Source: Candidatus Poseidoniaceae archaeon
Lineage (GTDB): Archaea; Thermoplasmatota; Poseidoniia; Poseidoniales; Poseidoniaceae
Direction: 5' to 3'
Length of the DNA: 29,194 bases
NCBI GenBank assembly: GCA_028822955.1
Contig: JAPKCL010000005.1
Span: forward strand, 1-29,194
Numbering within the stretch: position 1 is the first letter of the stretch; the number at the start of each line of letters is the position of its first letter. Under the pieces are notes generated by a model that had not been told where the DNA came from, made no database searches, and saw only the letters and a list, made by a program, of their open reading frames with translations. Positions 1 to 10,400 of the stretch are shown one piece after another. A program made the translations under genes and the position numbers.

Positions 1-1998
1 ACTCCAATTATTGAATCGTATTGGACTCCCTTCCACAATTTGATTGCTCTTGAGAGCGATACATCTCAAACTCTTCTTTCGGATGATGATTTACGCCTTG
101 ATGCGGGTACCAGTGTTGTGGTTTCAGCATGGTCAATGGAAGGAAATGGAGATGTTTATCTGCAAACACGAGGCATGAACGATCTCTATACTTCAGGCGG
201 AGTTGGTTCTCTTTTCATAACTGGAGCATCGTTACAATCGGTCGAAGGCTCTGCATCTTTTTCTTGGATTGTTCCAAATGAACTGGATGGAGAAGAACTG
301 ATTGTGATTGCCGATAATACCGATACTCCTGTGGGTGGGGCTGATGGTACCAGTGCAGTTCGAATGACGGTTCGTATTGAACTCGCGCCTCAATTAAATC
401 CAGTCATCACGGACAATGGAAACAGCAGTACTGTACTTGGTAGTACGATTACTTTAGATGCCTCTTCAACTCCAAATCGCCTTGGTCAAATCGCTTCTGC
501 TTCATGGGATTTTGATTCAGCAGTTGATGCTGATAATGACGGAGATTCATCCAATGATGAGGACGCAACAGGCTGGGAAGCGCTGGCACTTTGGAGCACC
601 CCAGGTGACCGAACAGTCACGTTAACAGTGAGTTCTCCTACGGGCTCATCCGCTTCTACAACTTCGGTTATTTCTGTCATCGACGTGGTCAACCCAATCG
701 CCCGGATTGGAGGTAATGGCCAACCCATAAGCGGTGGGTGGAAACTCGTTTCTGAAGAATCAATTCTCCTTAATTGTGAAGGAAGTTCCGACGACCATAC
801 GGTAAGCACATGTGCATGGAACTTAGATGGTAATCCATATGGCCAAAATACATCAGTTTCCTTTTCATGGACCGATATTGGGTCGCATATTGTCTCCTTA
901 ACAGTAAGTGACGCCTCTGGTAATTCAAACACTCTTTCAACCACACTGGTGGTCACTGATACCAGTCTTCCAATCTTGGACCAGTCGACGCTCAATCTCT
1001 TTCCTTCAGGTGGACTTGTGAATGAAGCCATCACCTGTACTGCACTGGCCTCGGACTCGTATGACCCGTCCACGTCCTTGCGCTATCACTGGGACTTGAA
1101 CCCAAAGGTGGATTCAGACGGTAATGGTAATACTCGTGATGATGCTGACCAAACGGGTTCATCAACGGATTTACAGTTCAAAAGTTCAGGCAGTTATGAC
1201 ATTGTATTGACAGTCTTTGACCAGTCCAATAACTCTGACAGCTATGCCTTCACACTCAGTATCCAATCACTCCCTGCTAAGGGTAATATTGCAGGAATTC
1301 TGTTAGTTGTTTTGTTCATTGGAACGCTCACTATGGGTGTTGCACTTCTTGGCCACCGACGTTGGCAAACTGGGATAGCGAAAGAATTACTCATCGGAAG
1401 GGGATTAAACGAAATTGAAGCCGAAGCCCACATGGCAACGATTGCAAGTACTCGCAAAATCCCGTTGTTTTCCTCAGCGATTGTTCTTGCAGGACTCGAT
1501 GTCAGTGAAGTGCAGTCAACTTCATCAAAAGTCGAAGAACAAAAGGCTGCTGAAATGGCTGCAATCTACGGTACGCAGTCAACCGAACAGGTATCTCCGA
1601 CAAGCAGTTTTGCACCACCGGTTTTCACCCAACAAGCAATTTCACAAGGCAGCCAAGCAGCAGCTGCAGATGCCATGGCGCTGTTTAATGATGAAACACC
1701 GACGTCTTCGTCTTCGCCTTCACCTGTAACGCCAACTCCGGAGGGTGTTAACGAACTTCACCCAACTGCTCCAATTAAGACGATTGTCAAGAGTGGAGGA
1801 GTTGCACTCCCTGAAGGTATGACGACTTCAAAGTCAGTGCCTGAATTGACCCAACCAGCCACTCATCCAGAGTCTGTTTCGAAGCAGGTGACGTGTCAAG
1901 GATGCTCCACTGTATTCACTATTCGAATTCCAGGAGGAGCAAATGCAGTTGTTGTTGCCTGCCCTTCATGTTCTCTGGATGTAACCGTAACCGCTTGA
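1..1998 (+). CDS. PKD-domain surface protein with C-terminal membrane anchor and cytosolic zinc ribbon (5' partial)
   Basis: The reading frame is open from base 1, so the gene starts upstream and the signal peptide is not visible; a TTG at 40 is only an internal codon. Residues counted from base 1: a beta-rich region to about 130, then three PKD-like Ig domains at about 133-228, 231-320 and 323-426. The first and third carry Asp-rich loops (D176-x-D178-x-D180-x-D182; a similar loop near 371) that look like calcium sites. A membrane helix follows at about 428-450, ending in an HRR positive-inside signal. A low-complexity Ser/Pro/Thr/Gln-rich tail leads to a zinc ribbon with C632-x2-C635 and C654-x2-C657. 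PKD domains usually mediate extracellular adhesion or polymer binding; the ribbon is predicted cytosolic from topology. Function is unknown. It stops just before a hairpin and a strong TATA box, so gene 2 is probably transcribed separately. Confidence 0.85.
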   Translation, partial: TPIIESYWTPFHNLIALESDTSQTLLSDDDLRLDAGTSVVVSAWSMEGNGDVYLQTRGMNDLYTSGGVGSLFITGASLQSVEGSASFSWIVPNELDGEELIVIADNTDTPVGGADGTSAVRMTVRIELAPQLNPVITDNGNSSTVLGSTITLDASSTPNRLGQIASASWDFDSAVDADNDGDSSNDEDATGWEALALWSTPGDRTVTLTVSSPTGSSASTTSVISVIDVVNPIARIGGNGQPISGGWKLVSEESILLNCEGSSDDHTVSTCAWNLDGNPYGQNTSVSFSWTDIGSHIVSLTVSDASGNSNTLSTTLVVTDTSLPILDQSTLNLFPSGGLVNEAITCTALASDSYDPSTSLRYHWDLNPKVDSDGNGNTRDDADQTGSSTDLQFKSSGSYDIVLTVFDQSNNSDSYAFTLSIQSLPAKGNIAGILLVVLFIGTLTMGVALLGHRRWQTGIAKELLIGRGLNEIEAEAHMATIASTRKIPLFSSAIVLAGLDVSEVQSTSSKVEEQKAAEMAAIYGTQSTEQVSPTSSFAPPVFTQQAISQGSQAAAADAMALFNDETPTSSSSPSPVTPTPEGVNELHPTAPIKTIVKSGGVALPEGMTTSKSVPELTQPATHPESVSKQVTCQGCSTVFTIRIPGGANAVVVACPSCSLDVTVTA

Positions 1999-2003
1999 AA
2001 TCC

Positions 2004-2018
2004 CCGCCCGTAGGGCGG
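2004..2018 (+). repeat. Perfect inverted repeat CCGCCC-GTA-GGGCGG
   Basis: A 6-bp GC-only stem with a 3-nt GTA loop lies 6 nt after the stop of the PKD gene and directly abuts the TATA box of the next gene. No T-run follows, so it is not a classical intrinsic terminator. It could be a transcript 3'-end structure for the upstream gene or an operator next to the TATA/BRE region. It shares the CCC-GTA-GGG core with the repeat at 7572-7590. Confidence 0.6.
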
Positions 2019-2030
2019 ATTATAAAAATC
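2019..2030 (+). promoter_or_regulatory. Archaeal TATA box (ATTATAAAAATC)
   Basis: This is a good match to the archaeal TATA element, preceded by a purine-rich GGGCGG stretch where the BRE would sit. With the usual distance of about 25 nt, transcription would start near 2050. That leaves a leader of about 40 nt before the ATG at 2088 and excludes in-frame starts that lie further upstream, inside the preceding gene. Inferred from sequence only. Confidence 0.6.
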
Positions 2031-2087
2031 GGTTTTTACCACACAAGAAAGGGATGGGTTCTCATAGTGGGGATTCATGCTAGTTGT

Positions 2088-5000
2088 ATGGTAGAGAGCC
2101 AACCGCGTCTTATTCGTGTTGGTTTGCCACAAAGTTCGGACCCTCGTAGAATGGCAGTAGCCATGATATTATTGATGTTCATTTCATTGGCGCAACCTGT
2201 CAGTGCAGACCTTTCAGTTTCCCGTAATGATTTCGGTGTCCTCGATGAACTGGACGAAATATTGTCAACACGTACGGATAATGGCGAAGCTATCGTTGCA
2301 GTAGAAGGTGCTGTTGACGCCCTCAACGCGGTTGACCTTGCTCAACGACCAGTTGATTCAACTGACCCGTTGTCTCAAGCAAGCAGTTATCTCGACAGTT
2401 TGGAATTGAGAGATGCTTCTCCTTTTGTTGCCGATCATCCTCGACCGTATGAATTCCTCATGGACGCTTCGACTCAACCAGATGATTGGCCTTACAATTT
2501 GTTCGAGACTTTGTTTTCAGTTGAATCGTTGGGTTTGTCAGACCCATTAGCGATTGGAATCAACACCTATGCAGTGTATGTTAATTTCACTTCAAGAAAC
2601 AACGGTCCTTCCCATGAAGCATGGGTTTATGGGACCTTTACCGGAGAGATATTTGATACAAATCCTATCTTGTTCAAGAATCGTATCGATATCGATGGCG
2701 ACTCTGTTGATGATCTCTCGGTTGGGTTAACGATTGAAGGTCTTGCCACTCAAGGTGAAGGTTTTGGAATTGAATTGGGAGACTGTGGCGTGCCTCCATT
2801 GACAGTTCCATGCGTAGAGGAGTTATGGATTCGCCCAACCTTTACATGGGAAGTTACGGCATTAAACCAAGACGATTTATTATGGAACAACCTCTCTCAT
2901 CTCGAGGTAAGTTTGATGAAAGGATTGGCTTTTGATGTCACGGTTGAAGATTCCGAATCATATGCGGTTGTCATCGACACACGTTTTACCCAACCTCCTT
3001 CTGATTTTACCCTCGGTGTTGGTCTTCAGAAAATGACTTTCAGCGTGAATGCAGTCATCACCAATGTCTTAGGTTTTCTAAATTCTATTACAACTGGCAC
3101 AATCAATTCCTCATCGTTGAGTCTTACTTCGATTTCTGCACCTTATGCAATTCGGGCTTCAAACCCCGATGCAGACAGTACAAACCGTCAATCAGATTGC
3201 GATGATGGAACAGGCTATTATGACCCTGTAGCGGACCATCTCGCCAAAAGTGATGAGCACAAATGTGGCTTTGGTCTCGGTGTAGGTTTCATCCGATTTG
3301 AAGGGATTGATGGCGGAGCCTCCGTCAAAGTGATCGAAACCGCGTATATCGATGCGGGTTTCCACCCTGAAGCTGGTGATACACGGTTACCTAAAGAAAT
3401 TGACATCACCTTGCGAAACGACAACCTCGGGCAGAACACCTTTGACACAGTTGAGATTTATTCCGACTACGGTGCGGATATGTTCTTACATTACTTTGAA
3501 GATCGTTCCAATACTACAGAAGGCGATTCACCTTTCGGCAATACAACTGATTCCCGGACTTGGATACGTGGATTACCATCAGGAACACTTCACCCAGATG
3601 AGATTGCAGCCGTGTTCACCATGATTGGAGAAGAGCCAGGCGGAACTGATTTGCCTGGAGAGATACCTACTCGGCTTTCGATGATTATCGCCATCAAAAA
3701 CTTCACTGGAGATGACACCAACAATGTCAATGACCCAACGCTCCCAATCAACCCAGCATCTCCACCAAGTACTCTGGTCGCAATTGTGGCGACAGAATCG
3801 ATTGATTTGTTGGAATACAAATCAACATTCATGCGTGGCGGCTATGCTTCTGATAGTTCCTCGATTGTTTTGAATATAGCCAATGTACCGAAAGTCATCA
3901 TCGTCGAAGGGAGTTTTGAAATTCCGGAAAGTGGCTTAAGTCGCGTGAATTACGATAATCCAAACCTCAACGGTATCGCACAAGTTTTCGATAACGCTCT
4001 GCTGACTATCATTGAGGTCATTCTCGATATTGGCGATGTGGTCAACGGCCTTCCAGAATCAATTGTCGGAACTGCAGGTGCCTCTGGTGGAGAAATCCGG
4101 TTGAATTGTTACAATCAAGTCCGACTTAGTTTACCTACCTCAACGCGTGAACCGATGGAAATCGGTACGGTTTCTATTGCGATTTCAAGCAGCAACCAAC
4201 CATGGTTGCCAGAAATAGATCATATCTTGTTGTCTGAAGACACGAATATCGATGTTGTCAATGGACGTATTGGTCCACAATCTCCACTTGTTCCGGTCGC
4301 CATGAGTGCTCGTATTGGCGGCATCTCAAGTGTTGCTCACACGTACGATCCAATCAACGACATTCGACAAATGGAACTTCGTGGTGCAAATGGAGGCCCG
4401 TTATTGATTGGGCATATCTTGCATGATGATGGAGATTTAGAAAATGCAAATCAGCAATCAGCAACGCTTTCGAATCGTCCAAGTACCTTCAATGTCACCC
4501 AGACAGCGGAGGGTTTGACCTATGCAGCATCCGCTCCGATTGGCACTATTACCTATGGAGGCAACGGTGATGGACAACGCAATGCAATACGCCTCCGTGG
4601 CCTACCTTCATCCTTCCAACTCATTCTTGGTGACACCGTCGGGTATGTTGCTTCAACGCCTATGGAATCGATTGAAGTTCAACTGACAAACGCCACTCAG
4701 CCACTCACAATGGATGGTGACCATTTCCGGTTCTGGGTCGATGAAACAACTGGAGAAGCAAGTCTGAGTACCGCTATTTCAGACGTGACAAGTATTCGTC
4801 GCCTCTCTCCTCTTGACCCCGGGGCAAGCGGTCCCGAAGGTAATTCAAGAATAGAATTAATTCGAGCAGAGTCTTCACCGATGAATATTTTACTTGAAGA
4901 TGAGACAGAATATGAAGATGGATTCAAAGGCATGAATGGGCGAATTGCCATCGACCCGTTGCCAGCGAATATCACAATCGCCTTTCCCAGCGGTGTTGAT

Positions 5001-6764
5001 TCCACAGGACTAGAGTTACCAACATTCGATGAAGGTGATGGTGTTCAAGCGCTATCATTTTTCCTTGGTGATTTAGTCAATTTCGGCTCCCTGGTGAATG
5101 ATTTTGTGTATTCAACCGTTGTTGATTTAGGCGGACTTGAAACAACTGCAGAGAACATGTCCTTAGGTCTCGATTTAGTGACCGAAGAATTATTCAATGT
5201 TACAATAGACGTCCAAAAGGGAACAAAAGTGTCTGAACAACCTGAATGGTCTCATGGAATCGGGATGGAAGTGTTCGAAGCAACAGTTCTTTCCTTCAAC
5301 CTCTCAAGAATGCCAACGTTCACACTCTCAAGTCGAGAAGTCGTCTCCAATGCTCTTGCCGATTACAAAATCACTCCTGCAGAATATGATGCAGTTCTCG
5401 AGGCTGCTGAAGCAGCAAATATCTCGAATATCGCACCTCTACTCCTCGCCTTAGAGGATGGTATTGTGTTGGACTCTGAGCTCGAAGGAGTGAATCTTAG
5501 TATCTGGGAAGACGAAGGTATCACTTTTGAAGTCCGTCGTTCTTGGCATCTTCGTTCTTGGCTACCAAGTATGCCTTCTGGTCGAATTATCTTGGAATAT
5601 GACTTCCGCATGGTTGATGAAATCCCAGTGTATGAATTGGACTTGTTCCTCGAGCAATGGACACCGAAGCGCCAACAAATGAGCGTCATTATCAACGGAT
5701 TAGAAGGCAGAGATATGGAATTTGTAATTGCTGGTCTTGATACCAGTGGTCCGAACAACGTCGAAGCAAATGCAGTATTCTCAACTCAGGATAATCTCAC
5801 AGTACCTCGTGTTTCCATTGATATGTACTATGATTTAGGCACTCGTCTTGATTCCGCACATGCAATTTTCATCGACAAGCGCGCACTTAGTCGCGTTGAA
5901 GCGTTAATTGTCGGTGTTCCTCAGTCAACAGACTTCTCAACAACAATTGGGGACATTTTCCTTATCGATGTCACCGTTCCACCTCAATATCAAATCGATG
6001 GTCATTCAGCACAATCTTTGATGATCCAACAAATGCGTTACGTCGATGGTTTCTGGTGGCCTGCTACAGCCTTCATGCGAGATTTGCCTGGTGAAATGCA
6101 TCTTGCTGCTCAACCGAATAATGTTTTTGATATCCGGGCAGATATCTCCTTCCAAGGCATGATGGAATTAGATTACCGTTCGAACACAGATGATATGGAT
6201 TTGTATCTTGAAGCATCAGGGCGCTCGGTTGATTTCAAAGGTGATATTCTCATGCTGGCCGAAGACCTTCCTTCGACTTTCGTCCTGGAAACGACGGATG
6301 ATTGGGGTATGCGTATCGCATCTTCAGGTCAAGGTGTAAGTCGCCTTTACCTCAAACAAACCGACTTACCTTCCACCCCTGGTGTAACCATTGACCGGGT
6401 TGAAGTGATTGGTCAAAATCTCAAATCTGCTACGATTCAAATCTACATGGGCCCGTTCCAGTATCCAGTTATCGTTTTGGATGATATCACCAATGGTCGA
6501 ATTGTCGCAAGTGCAGAAGCCACGGTTGAACCAAGCTACACCACTGGTTTCCTTGAGGGCCACTCTTTCAACGGCCGTGCAGTTTTACTTGATGCTCAAT
6601 TCACTGGACCATTGCCGACCGCTTCTTCGATTGGTGTCAACGGTATGGTCACTGACCTTTCTCTCATCGGTTCTCTCACAGGGGACAGCGTTGAAACCCG
6701 ACACGTGTTAATCGTTGAACCGATTACGACCGTTATTGCCAGTGGTTTGGCCTTGGTATGGTGA
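2088..6764 (+). CDS. Very large secreted protein of unknown function
   Basis: 1558 residues from the ATG at 2088. The frame is open further upstream into the preceding gene, but the TATA box at 2019-2030 argues against those starts; GTG 2067 and ATG 2151 remain alternatives. A signal peptide is clear: an n-region with Arg-Arg at 20-21, a hydrophobic core at 23-38 and a likely cut after A40 (VSA|D). The mature part is beta-rich with no domain I can name. Visible features are a calcium-loop-like DIDGDSVDD at 201-209, many Asn-x-Ser/Thr sequons, and recurring short motifs with a Gly/Asp-Leu-Pro core followed by Ser/Thr or Gly. The last 18 residues are moderately hydrophobic and might be a weak anchor, but no clean membrane helix is seen. 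The gene is coupled to the next one, which starts 4 nt after its stop. A surface or adhesin-like role is inference. Confidence 0.8.
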   Translation: MVESQPRLIRVGLPQSSDPRRMAVAMILLMFISLAQPVSADLSVSRNDFGVLDELDEILSTRTDNGEAIVAVEGAVDALNAVDLAQRPVDSTDPLSQASSYLDSLELRDASPFVADHPRPYEFLMDASTQPDDWPYNLFETLFSVESLGLSDPLAIGINTYAVYVNFTSRNNGPSHEAWVYGTFTGEIFDTNPILFKNRIDIDGDSVDDLSVGLTIEGLATQGEGFGIELGDCGVPPLTVPCVEELWIRPTFTWEVTALNQDDLLWNNLSHLEVSLMKGLAFDVTVEDSESYAVVIDTRFTQPPSDFTLGVGLQKMTFSVNAVITNVLGFLNSITTGTINSSSLSLTSISAPYAIRASNPDADSTNRQSDCDDGTGYYDPVADHLAKSDEHKCGFGLGVGFIRFEGIDGGASVKVIETAYIDAGFHPEAGDTRLPKEIDITLRNDNLGQNTFDTVEIYSDYGADMFLHYFEDRSNTTEGDSPFGNTTDSRTWIRGLPSGTLHPDEIAAVFTMIGEEPGGTDLPGEIPTRLSMIIAIKNFTGDDTNNVNDPTLPINPASPPSTLVAIVATESIDLLEYKSTFMRGGYASDSSSIVLNIANVPKVIIVEGSFEIPESGLSRVNYDNPNLNGIAQVFDNALLTIIEVILDIGDVVNGLPESIVGTAGASGGEIRLNCYNQVRLSLPTSTREPMEIGTVSIAISSSNQPWLPEIDHILLSEDTNIDVVNGRIGPQSPLVPVAMSARIGGISSVAHTYDPINDIRQMELRGANGGPLLIGHILHDDGDLENANQQSATLSNRPSTFNVTQTAEGLTYAASAPIGTITYGGNGDGQRNAIRLRGLPSSFQLILGDTVGYVASTPMESIEVQLTNATQPLTMDGDHFRFWVDETTGEASLSTAISDVTSIRRLSPLDPGASGPEGNSRIELIRAESSPMNILLEDETEYEDGFKGMNGRIAIDPLPANITIAFPSGVDSTGLELPTFDEGDGVQALSFFLGDLVNFGSLVNDFVYSTVVDLGGLETTAENMSLGLDLVTEELFNVTIDVQKGTKVSEQPEWSHGIGMEVFEATVLSFNLSRMPTFTLSSREVVSNALADYKITPAEYDAVLEAAEAANISNIAPLLLALEDGIVLDSELEGVNLSIWEDEGITFEVRRSWHLRSWLPSMPSGRIILEYDFRMVDEIPVYELDLFLEQWTPKRQQMSVIINGLEGRDMEFVIAGLDTSGPNNVEANAVFSTQDNLTVPRVSIDMYYDLGTRLDSAHAIFIDKRALSRVEALIVGVPQSTDFSTTIGDIFLIDVTVPPQYQIDGHSAQSLMIQQMRYVDGFWWPATAFMRDLPGEMHLAAQPNNVFDIRADISFQGMMELDYRSNTDDMDLYLEASGRSVDFKGDILMLAEDLPSTFVLETTDDWGMRIASSGQGVSRLYLKQTDLPSTPGVTIDRVEVIGQNLKSATIQIYMGPFQYPVIVLDDITNGRIVASAEATVEPSYTTGFLEGHSFNGRAVLLDAQFTGPLPTASSIGVNGMVTDLSLIGSLTGDSVETRHVLIVEPITTVIASGLALVW

Positions 6765-6768
6765 TTGT

Positions 6769-7434
6769 ATGTCGGATGAACATCGAATAGCAGTCAACGA
6801 GCATGGAGACATGTTGGTCCATGAAGATGATATCGAATCGGTAGGTTTGCTTGATGTGGCCCGACTTCAAAAAATAGAATCACTTGGTTATACATTGGAT
6901 GAAGATGGAATTGAAACCTTTGAAGATATGCAAAGGGTTTCCAAGGCAATAGATACAATCCGTAGAGAAGTCAGTCCAAGCCGTGTTGCATTAGCGGGAA
7001 TTGTATTCCTCCTTCTCATAGGCGTCATAGTCAGCGGTTGGTATTGGGCTTTACCACGGGATGCTGTGAATGTGGAAACTCAATATCTTCAACGCGGTGG
7101 GCATTTGATGATGTCTGAAATCCACAACGTTGGTAGTCGTGACATAACTGATGTTTCTGTTCAAGTCGAATTCCAATCTCTCGATGGGGAGGTCCTCGGT
7201 TTGATGTCCATCGAAGTTGATAGAATCGAATCACATTCTTCACTGGCAGGTGATAAACTGGAGATGCTCATCATTGGTTATACCGTATGGGATGAATACG
7301 TGATTGTCGTCGATTTAGACTACACCGATCACAACGGAAATCGGCAGTCAGATACATGGGCACATTCAGTTGGAATTTGGAGCAGTGAACGCTTCAATGA
7401 CAAAGCAGAACGTAGCACTTGGCCGATTTCCTGA
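6769..7434 (+). CDS. Single-pass membrane protein with external beta domain, unknown function
   Basis: 221 residues. The ATG at 6769 is chosen because GGTGA at 6760-6764, which contains the stop codon of the preceding gene, sits 4 nt upstream; the frame is also open above it, but that part overlaps the upstream coding sequence. Residues 1-70 are acidic and soluble, with an LDEDGIETFED patch near 43-53. There is one strong membrane helix at about 72-94 ending in WYWALP. Residues 97-221 form a beta-rich domain resembling FxLYD/CARDB-like folds, with a GSRDITDVSVQVEF stretch typical of such sandwiches. An external orientation of the C-terminal domain is inferred. Stop-overlapping initiation suggests it is made in proportion to the giant secreted protein and may be its membrane partner. 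No known family is recognised. Confidence 0.75.
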   Translation: MSDEHRIAVNEHGDMLVHEDDIESVGLLDVARLQKIESLGYTLDEDGIETFEDMQRVSKAIDTIRREVSPSRVALAGIVFLLLIGVIVSGWYWALPRDAVNVETQYLQRGGHLMMSEIHNVGSRDITDVSVQVEFQSLDGEVLGLMSIEVDRIESHSSLAGDKLEMLIIGYTVWDEYVIVVDLDYTDHNGNRQSDTWAHSVGIWSSERFNDKAERSTWPIS

Positions 7435-7466
7435 ATTCAATGTTTAGGACCCAGATTACCCATAGC

Positions 7467-7474
7467 GATAAAAC
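7467..7474 (+). promoter_or_regulatory. Possible TATA-like element (GATAAAAC)
   Basis: A weak TATA-like match in the 61-nt gap before the subtilase gene. At standard spacing, transcription would begin near the GTG start codon, which sits uneasily with the Shine-Dalgarno site also present. The gene may instead be read through from upstream. Confidence 0.25.
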
Positions 7475-7484
7475 AGGGCGATAA

Positions 7485-7491
7485 GAGGGTG
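7485..7491 (+). promoter_or_regulatory. Shine-Dalgarno site deciding the GTG start of the subtilase gene
   Basis: GAGGGTG lies 4 nt before GTG 7496. The alternative ATG at 7514 has no such site, so GTG is preferred. Confidence 0.55.
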
Positions 7492-7495
7492 CCTC

Positions 7496-10400
7496 GTGCA
7501 ACCAAGACGTTCGATGCTTGGGCCATTCGCTCTCATCACTCTTTTTCTCTTGCAAAGCACCTCCCCTTTGCTCCACCCCGTAGGGGTGGATTCATCCGAA
7601 ATGGAAAATGAAGGCGGTATTGAATGGGTTCAGTTTGACCTTATCGATGGCGTCTATTCCGATGCCGTTGGTTACAGTCAATATTCACAATCTACTGAAC
7701 AACGTGAAGTCATTGCTACAAGTCGCATCGGTACATTTGACCTCAATGGGTTTCAACTGGACCGCCCTGTTCCAGAAGAATGGATGTTACCTCGTTTTGA
7801 TTTGAGTCTCGTTTTAATTTCCAATGAAATGTTGATGATGGATGTACGAACCGCTCTTGACGACATTCCAGGTCTCGCAGTTCGAGAATTTATTTCCCCA
7901 TCCGGGCTACTCGTTCAAGGTACTCCGTTTGCTTTGACGAGTCTTTCCTCAATTGATGGAATCATGGCCCAACACCCTGTGCCGCTTGCTTTACTCATCG
8001 ATGGCCCCGTACTGGATGTTTTGATGCTTGAAGGTGGTGAAGAAGCACTTCAAGGAACTTCGATGCGGATTGAGGGTTGGAGAAACGATGAAGGTCCAAT
8101 GGATTCAATTCAGTTTACCGATGCCATTGGTTCCGAATTAGTTCAGAAGGTGGCTGAAATAATCCCTCTTGCTTTTTCAGAATCTCACGAGTGGGATTCC
8201 GGACGCTTCCAAGGGATTCTCTCAACCGAGGACTTGATTGGTATTGTCGCCCAACCTTCGTTGCGAACATTCCGCTTTGATCCGATTTTTTCCTCTGACA
8301 ACAGTCAGGCTCGTACCCACATGAAAACGTCTCAGATGACCAGTTATTTTCCGAGTGGAGATTTGGATGGTTCTGGGCAAATTGTAGCCGTTGCGGATTC
8401 AGGTCTCGATGCTGACCATGGAGATTTTGGGAATCGAGTTGTTTCGAATAACGATGTCATTGGCGATGGTTCAACAGCCGACAAACATTCAGGTCACGGA
8501 ACCCATGTCGCTTGCACAGTTCTTGGCGATGGTACCCAAGGAGGATATTCAGGGGTTGCGCCTTCCGCAGAACTTTACTTCCAAGCTATGGAAAATGACA
8601 ATACTGGTAATTTCCAATCACCCTCACTAAATTATCTCCTCAACAGCGCTTATTCAGGCGGTGCTTTCACCCATACCAACTCTTGGGGATCTTCTTTGGA
8701 AAGTGACCAAGGCAAGTATACTTCGGAGAGCGAAGATGTCGATGACCGAGCAAATTATTACGACCGCTATTACAACGGTCATAGCGGCTTAACCATTCTC
8801 TTTGCCGCAGGTAATGATGGACCAGATACTGGAACTGTTGGTGCGCCTTCAACAGCCAAGAACACAATCACTGTTGGCAACCATCAAAACCGATATTCGG
8901 GGGCTCCAGATTCAATCATGTCAGGATCCTCACGAGGACCTACCGATGATGGGCGTATCAAGCCGGATCTCCTTGCACCAGGTGGCTATGTTCGCTCATG
9001 CAGAGCACAAGAAGCAACCGACACCGGTGGTTCTACTTGGTCGAATAGTTACTATCTTGAATACACAGGGACTTCAATGGCAGCACCAAATGCAGCAGGA
9101 GCTGCAGTCATGGTGCGTGAGTATCTCGAAGAAATTGCACTCCGACCATCTCCTCAAGGTGCTTTAGTCAAAGCCTTACTGATTTTAGGAGCACAAGATA
9201 TCGGTACGCGAGATATTCCAAATGATGATGAAGGATGGGGCCGTCTTGATTTGCGTAATACACTCGCTCCTACATCCGGTCAGGGAATCTGGGTCGATGA
9301 CCGTTCAGTTTTATCTATGACTGGTAATTCGAAAACTTATAGTTTCAACATCTCTCAAGCGAATTCCGGTTTCAAAACCGTTCTTGTTTGGTCGGATGAG
9401 CGTGGTTCACCTTTCTCCAATACCCAATTGGTCAACAACCTCGATATCGAAGTCACCGACCCAAGTGGCGAGATTTATCTTGGCAATGATTTTTCAAATG
9501 GGCGTTCTACTACGGGAGGGTCGGCTGATAATTTGAACAACGTCGAAGTTGTATTGGTTGATAATGCCGAACTTGGTGTTTGGACGGTTAAAGTCAAGGA
9601 TGCTTACCACGGTGGCAGTAAGGCGCAACCATTCGCCATAGCAGTCATGGGGCATGGCGTGAATGATCTCCGCCCTGACCCGTCGGTTATGGAAAGTGAG
9701 TTCTCCATGTCGGTTACCATTCCTCAAGTCGGTGACCAACTTCAAGTTACATCTAAAGTATTCAATGTCGGCAATGTCCGAGCAGATTTCTTCGACGTAA
9801 CTTTTGAAGTGGATGGCGTTGAAATCGATACAAAGACCTTCGACTTAGGTGCAGGTTCGTCAAAGACCCAAATCTGGTACTGGACGCCACAAATTGCAGG
9901 CCAATCGGTCCTCTCCTTCATCATTGACCCGAACGATGAAATCGAAGAAATCCTTGAAAATAATAATCGGCATGATGTCTTTGTGAATGTCACTGCTCCT
10001 GGGGTCAAACTTTCTGCAGAGCCCCAAACTCTGATGTTATTGAACACGAGCCAGTCAATCACCTCATGGAATCTTACGCTTACCAACACAGCTCTTGTCT
10101 CCACCAATGCCAGTCTCTTAACTCAAAGTGTGATGAACGACGAAAGTGGTCAAACTGAGGCATGGTACGTCGGAGCAAATGAGTCGAATTTCACTCTCGC
10201 TGGTCAAGGTTCAGCAGAAATTGTCGTCACACTTGTTCACCCAACTCCCCCCTCGCCAGGAATATATCGTATTGATTTACTCGGAATCGATGTCGATAAT
10301 GGAGTGAGTTATCCGTATATGCTCTATCTCGAAGTTCCAGATTTACCCAAGTTACGTTTGGAATATGATTATCAAATTGTACCAGTCTCTCCATCGGAGC

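Noticed and set aside
486..1073. Long antisense frames inside the surface and nuo genes, for example 486-1073, 5363-5758 and 24676-24927
   Set aside because: No start signals, no family features, and they overlap well-supported genes on the other strand.
1893..2087. Upstream extension of the giant secreted protein overlapping the end of the PKD gene
   Set aside because: The TATA box at 2019-2030 and the signal peptide beginning near residue 22 from ATG 2088 place the start downstream; the extension has no family-like sequence.
6700..6790. Frameshift joining the giant secreted protein and the following membrane protein
   Set aside because: The second gene has its own ribosome-binding site and start, and an acidic cytosolic N-terminus that makes sense on its own.
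8396..9076. Inactive subtilase homologue
   Set aside because: Asp, His, oxyanion Asn and Ser are all present in canonical contexts.
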